Of a stretch of DNA of 64,000 nucleotides, positions 51,598 through 64,000 are shown piece by piece. The notes under the pieces are model-generated. The model had not been told where the DNA came from, searched no databases, and saw nothing but the letters and a program-made list of their open reading frames with translations. The DNA is from Mycolicibacterium mucogenicum DSM 44124 (GTDB taxonomy: Bacteria; Actinomycetota; Actinomycetes; Mycobacteriales; Mycobacteriaceae): positions 3,348,001 through 3,412,000 of the forward strand of contig NZ_CP062008.1 of assembly GCF_005670685.2 (NCBI RefSeq), given 5' to 3'. Position 1 is the stretch's first letter. Each line of letters opens with the position of its first letter. The position numbers were made by a program, and so were the translations under genes.

Positions 51598-53157
51598 CTA
51601 TTCAGCCGCGCTGACCAGCCCGTGGCGCATGGCGAACATGGCGGCGGCGCCGCGGGTCGACACCCCGATCTTGGTGTAGATGTGTTCGACGTGGGTGCCG
51701 ACGGTGCGCGGCGCGATCGAAAGGTGTTGGGCAATCTGCCGATTCGACGACCCACGGACCAGTAGCTCGAGCACTTCGAGTTCGCGGCCGGTCAGGCCGG
51801 CGACCATTCTTGGCCGACGCGTGGTGCGGCACCCGGCCGCCGTCAGCACGGCACCGACCGCCGCGCCGTCCAGGCGCCCGTCGGTGACCTCGGCGTGCAT
51901 GGCCGCGGTGCGGTCGGCCGGTGCGAACGCCGTCCGGTGCGGGCGATCCTCGCCGAGCGCCTGGTAGACCGCCGCGGCGGCCAGCAGCCGTGCGGGCGCG
52001 GGAATGGCCGTGCCGGTCAGCCCACGCGGGTAGCCGCTGCCGTCCATGCGTTCGTAGCCGGCCGCCGCGACCGCGCCGATTTCGCACAGCCGCGGTTGGC
52101 GGCACAGCACCCGTTCGGTGAGATACGGGACAGTGCGGACGCGTTCGCGTTCGGCGACGGTCAAGGGCCCCGGCTTGTTCCAGATGCCCGTCGAGACGCC
52201 AATGGCTCCGATGCGGTGCACCAGCGCCGCACGCTCGGCGAGGGCGACGTCGTCAGGACCGAGGCCGGCCGCTGTGGCCGCCGCCGCGGTGAGTTCGGCG
52301 ACGCGGCGTGAATAGCCGAGGAACCAGGGCGATTTCAGGTCGGCGTAGTCGGCGAAGACCCGCAGCACCGCGGTCAACTCAGCCTCCGGGACAGTGCGAT
52401 CCAGCGGTGTGCAACCCCGGATCACCGAACCCCAGGCGTCGACGGTGTCGAGTCCCCCGAAGATCTCGTCCGGACGGCTGCAACACAGGTCGACGAGTTC
52501 CGGGTCGAATTCGGTCCCCCGGCGGCTGCGCAGCATCGCCAGTGCCCCTTCGATGCCGCCGGCGCGGTGGTGCGCCTCGGCGTCGTCCGCGATGTGGACG
52601 ACGCGCATCACCGGTTGGATCTCCGTACCCCGCGCCCGTCCCGGCACGCCCTTGCCGTCCCAGCGCTCGAAGGCGTCCAACAGCGCGGTGCGCACCTCGG
52701 GCGGCAGGTCCAGGCGGTCGGCGATGTCGCTGGCCGTCTGACAATGGCTGACAAAGAGTTTCGGCATATCGGCGACGCCCTGGGCCAGGAAGCGCCCGAC
52801 CATGGTGATGCGCTGCAACGCCGGTTGCCCCTGTGCGAGGTGCCCGAGCAGAAACCGCGCCATGCCGGGGCCGGCCTTGTCCACCTGGTAGCTGTCGGCG
52901 CGCATCTGGAGGTCGTCGGCGAACCAGTGCGCCAGCTCGTGCGAGTCGGCGACGCATCCCATCCAGGCCAGCAGCGACACGTAGAAGGCCGCGGCCGGAT
53001 GCTCGGGTGCCATGCCTGCCGCGGCGGCCAGGCGCGTCGCGATGACCGTCTGGCGCAACACGTGCTCCTGCGGCTGCCCCAGTCCGAGATCGGTGGCCAG
53101 CGAGAGCGAGGCAATGAGCTCCGCCAGGCGCACTTCGGGCGTCTGGTTACCGGCCAT
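51598..53157 (-). CDS. LuxR-family regulator with two degenerate HD-GYP-like domains
   Basis: A 519-residue protein. The first ~240 residues and residues 270-420 each resemble an HD-GYP domain. The first keeps ERWDGKGVPGRARGTEI (164-180). The second keeps HRIGAIGVSTGIWNKPGPLT (314-333) and ERMDGSGYPRGLTG (369-382). The metal-binding residues are lost: HR (314-315) replaces HD, and Tyr368-Glu replaces the His-His-Glu ligands. The C-terminus (455-515) is a LuxR helix-turn-helix (LTGRELEVLELLVRGSSNRQIAQHLS). It may bind a ligand without hydrolysing it and control transcription. It precedes the SnoaL and DsrE genes on the same strand. Confidence 0.85.
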   Translation of the reverse strand: MAGNQTPEVRLAELIASLSLATDLGLGQPQEHVLRQTVIATRLAAAAGMAPEHPAAAFYVSLLAWMGCVADSHELAHWFADDLQMRADSYQVDKAGPGMARFLLGHLAQGQPALQRITMVGRFLAQGVADMPKLFVSHCQTASDIADRLDLPPEVRTALLDAFERWDGKGVPGRARGTEIQPVMRVVHIADDAEAHHRAGGIEGALAMLRSRRGTEFDPELVDLCCSRPDEIFGGLDTVDAWGSVIRGCTPLDRTVPEAELTAVLRVFADYADLKSPWFLGYSRRVAELTAAAATAAGLGPDDVALAERAALVHRIGAIGVSTGIWNKPGPLTVAERERVRTVPYLTERVLCRQPRLCEIGAVAAAGYERMDGSGYPRGLTGTAIPAPARLLAAAAVYQALGEDRPHRTAFAPADRTAAMHAEVTDGRLDGAAVGAVLTAAGCRTTRRPRMVAGLTGRELEVLELLVRGSSNRQIAQHLSIAPRTVGTHVEHIYTKIGVSTRGAAAMFAMRHGLVSAAE

Positions 53158-53183
53158 CGGCTCAGCGTAGGTGCCGGGCGGCG

Positions 53184-53534
53184 TCAGGATCCGGTGTATT
53201 GCGCCAGTTCCCTGGCGATGGTGGCCTTCCTGAGCAGAAACCTGCCCTCATCCAACTTCTTTCGGCGCAGCCAACCGGTGACCTCGGCGTTGCACTTGCT
53301 CGCATTGCAGGACCGGCAGGCGGGCACCACATTGTCGAGCGTGTATCGCCCGCCGCGGGAAATGGGCTGCACGCAGTCTTTCTGCAGATCGGCGTCGTCC
53401 GCGCCGCAGTAGGCGCAGCCGCCCCAAATCTCTTGCAGGACAGCCCACTGCTGCGTCGTCAGGTCGTGGTCGACCTTCGCCATCCGACGTTTGCGACGTC
53501 TGGCGTAGACCGCGGCACGGCTTCGGGCAGGCAC
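53184..53534 (-). CDS. HNH endonuclease-domain protein
   Basis: A 116-residue protein with a GTG start at 53534; GGGAGG lies immediately before it, so the exact start is uncertain. After a basic leader (YARRRKRRMAK) comes CAYCG (Cys40, Cys43), CVQPISRGGRYTLDNVVPAC and CRSCNASK. The HNH pattern with two Cys pairs for a structural zinc and DNVVPACRSCNASK for the active site is clear. In isolated form such proteins may cut DNA or RNA as homing, phage-type or restriction-like nucleases. No partner gene suggests a mobile element; it precedes argH's 3' end by 28 bases. Confidence 0.85.
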   Translation of the reverse strand: MPARSRAAVYARRRKRRMAKVDHDLTTQQWAVLQEIWGGCAYCGADDADLQKDCVQPISRGGRYTLDNVVPACRSCNASKCNAEVTGWLRRKKLDEGRFLLRKATIARELAQYTGS

Positions 53535-53561
53535 CTCCCGAGCCTAAGGCCGCCGACGGCC

Positions 53562-55076
<1,515 letters not shown>

Positions 55077-56276
55077 TTACAGGCCCAGATCGCGCTTGGC
55101 GGAGATCTTGGAGCTCAGGCCATGCAGCTGGACGAAGCCCTTGGCGGCGCTCTGGTCGAAGCTGTCGCCCTCGTCGTAGGTGGCGAGGTTGAAGTCGTAG
55201 AGCGACTCACCCGAGCGACGGCCGTTGACGGTGATGTGACCGCCGTGCAGGACCAGGCGGATGTCGCCGGAGACGTGCTGCTGGGTGTGCTCGACGAACG
55301 CCTCCAGCGAGGCCTTCAGCGGGCTGTACCAGAGACCGTCGTAGGTGAGCTCGCCCCACTTGCGGTCGACGCCGCGCTTGTAGCGGCCGAGCTCGCGCTC
55401 CAGGGTGACGTGCTCGAGCTCGGTGTGCGCGGTGATGAGCACCATGGCGCCCGGGGCCTCGTAGATTTCGCGAGACTTGATGCCGACGAGGCGATCCTCG
55501 ACGACGTCCAGGCGGCCGACGCCCTGCGCACCGGCGCGGCTGTTGAGCTCCTGGATGATCTGCAGCACGCTCAGCGGGCGGCCGTCGATGGCGACCGGGC
55601 GGCCCTTGTCGAAGCTGATGATCAGCTCGTCGGGGGTGTTGAAGTGGACCGTCGGGTCCTCGGTGTAGTCGTAGACGTCCTTGGTCGGGGCGTTCCACAG
55701 GTCCTCGAGGAAGCCGGTCTCGACGGCGCGGCCCCACACGTTCTGGTCGATCGAGAACGGCGACTTCTTGGTGACGTTGATCGGGATGTCGTTCTCCTGC
55801 GCGAAGGCGATGGCCTTCTCGCGGGTCCAGGCGTAGTCGCGGACCGGAGCGATGACCTCCAGCTCGGGGGCCAGGGTGTTGAAGCCGACCTCGAAGCGGA
55901 CCTGGTCGTTGCCCTTGCCGGTGCAGCCGTGCGCGACGACGGTGCCGCCGTGGCTGCGGGCGGCCTCGACGAGGTGCTTGACGATCAGCGGCCGCGAGAT
56001 GGCCGACACCAGCGGGTACCGGTCCATGTACAGCGCGTTGGCCTTGATGGTCGGCAGGCAGTACTCGTCGGCGAACTCGTCGCGGGCGTCGACCACGACG
56101 GCCTCGACGGCGCCGCAGTCAATGGCACGCTGCCGGACAACCTCCATGTCCTCGCCGCCCTGGCCCAGGTCGATGGCCACGGCAACGACTTCCTTGCCGG
56201 TCTCCTTGCCGATCCAGCTGATCGCGACCGAAGTGTCCAGACCGCCGGAATACGCCAGGATGACGCGCTCGGACAT
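55077..56276 (-). CDS. argG: Argininosuccinate synthase
   Basis: A 399-residue protein; AAGGAGA precedes the ATG. The N-terminal PP-loop [16 protein letters not shown] binds ATP, and [20 protein letters not shown] and [15 protein letters not shown] are family segments. It makes argininosuccinate from citrulline, aspartate and ATP. Starts 27 bases past the argR stop, so it is likely part of the argC-to-argH transcript. Confidence 0.97.
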   Translation of the reverse strand: MSERVILAYSGGLDTSVAISWIGKETGKEVVAVAIDLGQGGEDMEVVRQRAIDCGAVEAVVVDARDEFADEYCLPTIKANALYMDRYPLVSAISRPLIVKHLVEAARSHGGTVVAHGCTGKGNDQVRFEVGFNTLAPELEVIAPVRDYAWTREKAIAFAQENDIPINVTKKSPFSIDQNVWGRAVETGFLEDLWNAPTKDVYDYTEDPTVHFNTPDELIISFDKGRPVAIDGRPLSVLQIIQELNSRAGAQGVGRLDVVEDRLVGIKSREIYEAPGAMVLITAHTELEHVTLERELGRYKRGVDRKWGELTYDGLWYSPLKASLEAFVEHTQQHVSGDIRLVLHGGHITVNGRRSGESLYDFNLATYDEGDSFDQSAAKGFVQLHGLSSKISAKRDLGL

Positions 56277-56302
56277 GTGTCAATCTCCTTGTTCTCGTAC
56301 TG

Positions 56303-58882
<2,580 letters not shown>

Positions 58883-58886
<4 letters not shown>

Positions 58887-59763
58887 GCGGGTGATACGAC
58901 CTTGGTTCCGGTGCCCTCGTCGGTGAACAGTTCGACGAGGACGCAGTGTTCGACGCGGCCGTCGATGACGTGCGCGCTCGGGACGCCGTTCTGCACGGCG
59001 CGCAGGCATGCCTCGATCTTGGGCACCATGCCGGATTCGAGCTTGGGCAGCAGTTGCGCCAGTGCGGCCGTGTCGATTTCGGTGACCAGCGAGTTGCGGT
59101 CCGGCCAGTCGGTGTACAGGCCTTCGACGTCGGTGAGCATCAGCAGCTTCTCGGCGCCGAGCGCCTCGGCCACGGCGGCAGCGGCGGTGTCGGCGTTGAT
59201 GTTGTGCACCACGCCGTCGGCGTCGGGAGCGATGGTGGACACCACCGGAATCCGGCCCGCATCAATGAGATCCAGGATGGCGTCGGCGTTGACGTGCTCG
59301 ACGTCGCCGACCAGTCCGATGTCGGTGGGAACCCCGTCGACCGTCACGCTGCGCCGCACCGCGGTGAACAGCTGCGCGTCCTCACCGGTGATGCCGACGG
59401 CGTAGGGGCCGTGGGCGTTGATCAGCCCGACCAGCTCGCGGCCGACCTGCCCGAACAGCACCATGCGCGCGACCTCGAGGACCTCCGGTGTGGTGACCCG
59501 GAAGCCGCCCTTGAAATCACCTTCGATACCAAGGCGTTTCAGCATGGCGCTGATCTGCGGACCGCCGCCGTGCACGACGACGGGCTGGATGCCGCAGTTG
59601 CGCAGGAACGCCATGTCGGCGGCGAAGGCCGCCTTGAGGGTGTCGTCGGTCATGGCGTTGCCGCCGTACTTCACCACGACGATCTTGCCGTGCAGTTGCT
59701 TGAGCCACGGCAGGGCCTCGGCAAGGACTGCGGCTTTGACTGCAGTGGTGAGCCCGGCGGTGC

Positions 59764-59767
<4 letters not shown>
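58883..59767 (-). CDS. argB: Acetylglutamate kinase
   Basis: A 294-residue protein. The GTG at 59767 overlaps the argJ stop (GTGA). [15 protein letters not shown] binds nucleotide, [14 protein letters not shown] the substrate, and [21 protein letters not shown] follows. It phosphorylates N-acetylglutamate and is usually the arginine-inhibited step. Actinobacterial forms are feedback regulated, but that cannot be judged from sequence alone here. Confidence 0.96.
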
Positions 59768-62043
<2,276 letters not shown>

Positions 62044-62049
62044 AACCAA

Positions 62050-62592
62050 TTAGCGTTGCGGGTGGCGTCCGGTGAACGCGACCAAACGATCCATCGCTTC
62101 GGCGTCGGTGGTGATCGCCACCGGCTGTTCGAATCCCGCAGTACGCCGGCTGTCCGGGGTAATGATGCGATGCGCAAGAGAGAGCACGAAGTCGGCGTGC
62201 GCAGCTGTGATCGGCAGCGGGCGCGCCAGGGCCTGCGCGAAGTCCCAACCGTGTACCACCAACTCGACCGACAACACACCCAACGCAAGATGCGCGGGCA
62301 TGACCCTGCCGGCGAACACCGCGTCGCCACTCGTGCCTCGTCTGCGCCAGGCCTCGATCACCGAAGTCGCAGCCTGCGAGATGCGCGCCTCGACGTCCAG
62401 GTTCGGGCTGACGAACACGTGCGCGCCGGCGGCGTCGCCCACCATCGTCACAGTCCCCACCAGGTGGTCCGCCAGCTCGGCGACATCGAATCCCGGGCAC
62501 GGAGTCGGCAAACGCAGGTTCTCGCCGACAGCGGCGGCAAGTACCGGGCCAACTGCGTTCAATGCCGTTTCAGCGCTCGACAGCTCGTTCAC
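62050..62592 (-). CDS. TIGR03086-family mycothiol-dependent maleylpyruvate-isomerase-fold protein
   Basis: A 180-residue protein from a GTG at 62592; an in-frame upstream extension to 62727 looks non-coding. The family pattern is PTPCPGFDVAELADHLVGT, DAVFAGRVMPAHLALGVLSVELVVHGWDFAQALARPLP with His metal ligands. Members have the DinB-like helical bundle seen in mycothiol-dependent isomerases and transferases. Its stop lies 26-41 bases upstream of argC depending on start choice, but its function need not relate to arginine. Confidence 0.78.
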   Translation of the reverse strand: MNELSSAETALNAVGPVLAAAVGENLRLPTPCPGFDVAELADHLVGTVTMVGDAAGAHVFVSPNLDVEARISQAATSVIEAWRRRGTSGDAVFAGRVMPAHLALGVLSVELVVHGWDFAQALARPLPITAAHADFVLSLAHRIITPDSRRTAGFEQPVAITTDAEAMDRLVAFTGRHPQR

Positions 62593-62901
62593 AAGAGGCG
62601 ATTCTTGCCTTGCCTCGCTGCGCCCGGCATCAGCAATCTGACTGCGGGTCCACGCTGCCGGCCCGCGTCGACCTGGACAATTCACCTGGAGGCGCGTCGC
62701 GTCGGTGGCGCGCCAAACGACGGTCACCGTGCGGATACCGCAAACCGGGCCGAGTTGGTGTCCTGATTCGGTGACGACGTATCGGGCGCCGGCAGGTCGG
62801 CGACCGCGTCGGCCGGATGAGGTCTGGGCGCGCCCGGTTTCGCGTGGTGCTCGATATCGCCACCCCCGCGTAATCCGCTCTACAGAAAGGGAAATTCATC
62901 C
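62593..62901. other. Intergenic region between divergent genes
   Basis: About 310 bases separating the minus-strand TIGR03086 gene and the plus-strand alcohol dehydrogenase gene. It should hold both promoters. No tRNA, repeat or convincing small gene was recognised. An alternative upstream start of the minus-strand gene would reach 62727. Confidence 0.35.
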
Positions 62902-63930
62902 ATGTTCGCCACCTACCGCAGCGTCGAGGTCACTGAGCCCGGCGGTGCAATCACACTCACGGATCGGCCGGTGCTCGAGCCCGCCGACGGCGAGGTGCGA
63001 GTCCGTGTCGAAGCCTGCGGCGTGTGTCATTCCGACTCGCAGATCGCCGCGGGTTACCTGCCCGGCACGGTCTTTCCGGTGACGCCAGGCCACGAGGTCG
63101 CCGGCCACATCGAGGCGGTCGGCCCCGGAGTGCTCGACTGGCAGGTCGGCGACCGAGTCACGGTCGGCTGGTTCGGGTACTACTGCGGGAGCTGTTTCCG
63201 CTGTCGGCGTGGCGATTTCGTGCACTGTGTGCGCTCGAAGGTGACCGGGGCCGGGTTTCCCGGCGGCTACGCCGAAATGCTGCTCGTGCACCAGTCCGGA
63301 CTGGCGCGCATTCCAGACGCCCTCACCGCCGTCGACGCTGCCCCACTCGCGTGTGCCGGAGTGACGATGTTCAATTCGCTGCGCCACAGCGGCGCACGCC
63401 CCGGCGATGTGGTGGCCGTGTTGGGTATCGGCGGACTGGGTCACCTGGGCGTGCAGTTCGCCGCCCACATGGGATTCCGGACGGTGGCCATAGCGCGCGG
63501 TGCCGAAAAGGCCGATATGGCTTACCAATTGGGCGCCCACCATTACATCGACTCGACCGCCACCGACGTGGCCGCCGAACTGCGCAAGCTCGGTGGTGCG
63601 CGGGTGGTGGCGGCGACGGCCACCAATCGGGCCGCGATCAGCGTCGCCGGCGACGGCCTCGCTCCACACGGTGAGGTACTCACGCTTGCCGTGCTCGCTG
63701 AACCACTCGACATCACACCGCTGCAACTGATCAACAGTTCGGGCACGATTCACGGACATCCCGCCGGCACCTCAGCAGATACTGAAGACACCCTGGAATT
63801 CGCTGCCCTGCACGGTATCCGGCCGTGGGTTGAACCGATGCCGTTGCGGGAAGCGGCCACCGGATACGACCGGATGATGCGCAACGAAGCGCGTTTTCGG
63901 GTGGTCCTGACGATGACCGACGCTGAATAA
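62902..63930 (+). CDS. Zinc-dependent alcohol dehydrogenase (MDR family)
   Basis: A 342-residue protein with GAAAGGGA upstream of the ATG. Catalytic zinc ligands are Cys42 (GVCHSD), His64 and Glu65 (TPGHE); structural zinc Cys are 95, 98, 101 and 109 in CGSCFRCRRGDFVHC. The NAD(P) fold has VLGIGGLGHLGVQFA. It resembles the AdhA/Yahk-type alcohol or aldehyde reductases. Substrate unknown. It is transcribed away from the arginine cluster. Confidence 0.9.
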   Translation: MFATYRSVEVTEPGGAITLTDRPVLEPADGEVRVRVEACGVCHSDSQIAAGYLPGTVFPVTPGHEVAGHIEAVGPGVLDWQVGDRVTVGWFGYYCGSCFRCRRGDFVHCVRSKVTGAGFPGGYAEMLLVHQSGLARIPDALTAVDAAPLACAGVTMFNSLRHSGARPGDVVAVLGIGGLGHLGVQFAAHMGFRTVAIARGAEKADMAYQLGAHHYIDSTATDVAAELRKLGGARVVAATATNRAAISVAGDGLAPHGEVLTLAVLAEPLDITPLQLINSSGTIHGHPAGTSADTEDTLEFAALHGIRPWVEPMPLREAATGYDRMMRNEARFRVVLTMTDAE

Positions 63931-63973
63931 GCGGTCGCGGCGACGCCTCAGGTGGTCGTCCGGAAAAATGCGC

Positions 63974-64000
63974 TCAGGCCAATAGTCCCAGCAGTTGGTT
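63974..64000 (-). CDS. Possible 3' end of a minus-strand gene cut by the window edge
   Basis: The last 24 bases read NQLLGLLA on the minus strand, followed by TGA at 63976-63974. It would converge with the alcohol dehydrogenase gene, 43 bases apart. The fragment is too short to recognise or to prove coding. Confidence 0.25.
   Translation of the reverse strand, partial: NQLLGLLA

Overview
The window looks like chromosomal DNA of a rapidly growing mycobacterium (Mycobacterium/Mycolicibacterium). Base composition is high in GC, and gene order follows the M. tuberculosis Rv1652-Rv1714 segment: argC-J-B-D-F-R-G-H, the lipase/acyl-CoA-synthetase-like fusion, the Trm112-like gene, TetR/ABC, mpg, tyrS, TPR protein, glycerol-3-phosphate phosphatase, tlyA, nadK, recN, steA, mctB, pyrG, NUDIX, xerD, O-methyltransferase, parA-scpA-scpB-rluB-cmk-der. 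An rRNA operon sits directly downstream of tyrS, where fast growers carry their second operon (rrnB). The 16S gene has the short helix 18 of rapid growers. Family and synteny statements come from memory; no database search was run.

Layout. 1-13,000 is an accessory region. It holds a membrane protein, a large patatin-like phospholipase followed by a lysin-B-like envelope esterase, a DUF89 phosphatase with a DUF3297 protein, a small secreted cysteine protein, a CitE-like lyase, a SRPBCC protein, and a four-gene operon (saccharopine-dehydrogenase-like, FAD oxidoreductase, membrane protein, TetR). 13,100-14,350 has a DesA3-like desaturase and tRNA-Pro(GGG). 14,437-19,815 is the tightly coupled minus-strand chromosome-segregation and translation operon parA-scpA-scpB-rluB-cmk-der. 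19,900-26,640 has a methyltransferase, a DUF1622 protein and the xerD-NUDIX-pyrG and mctB-steA genes. 26,741-28,753 is a three-gene insertion (CGNR regulator, VOC protein, flavin-split-barrel protein) between steA and recN. 28,750-34,273 is recN-nadK-tlyA-small gene-G3P phosphatase-TPR, with almost every junction overlapping.

34,430-40,175 is the complete rRNA operon on the minus strand (16S-23S-5S), with promoter, antitermination leader and terminator. Upstream of it lie tyrS, a GNAT gene and mpg. 42,990-45,165 is a plus-strand ABC exporter/TetR cassette whose permease reading frame is broken by one base. 45,160-53,534 holds the Trm112-like gene, a secreted protein, the 990-residue lipase/AMP-synthetase-like fusion, an ABC-F ATPase, a SnoaL/DsrE pair, a degenerate double HD-GYP/LuxR regulator and an HNH protein. 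53,562-62,024 is the arginine biosynthesis cluster, with an ArgR-box-like dyad at argC. It is followed by a mycothiol-dependent-isomerase-fold protein and a zinc alcohol dehydrogenase.

Most of the window is conserved core. The parts least explained by known biology are the patatin/lysin-B pair with its 20-bp palindromic operator and an internal perfect 17-bp inverted repeat, the TetR-terminated amino-acid-oxidation-like operon with a composite dyad at its start, the repeat motif arranged around the rRNA promoter, and the catalytically degenerate HD-GYP/LuxR protein.
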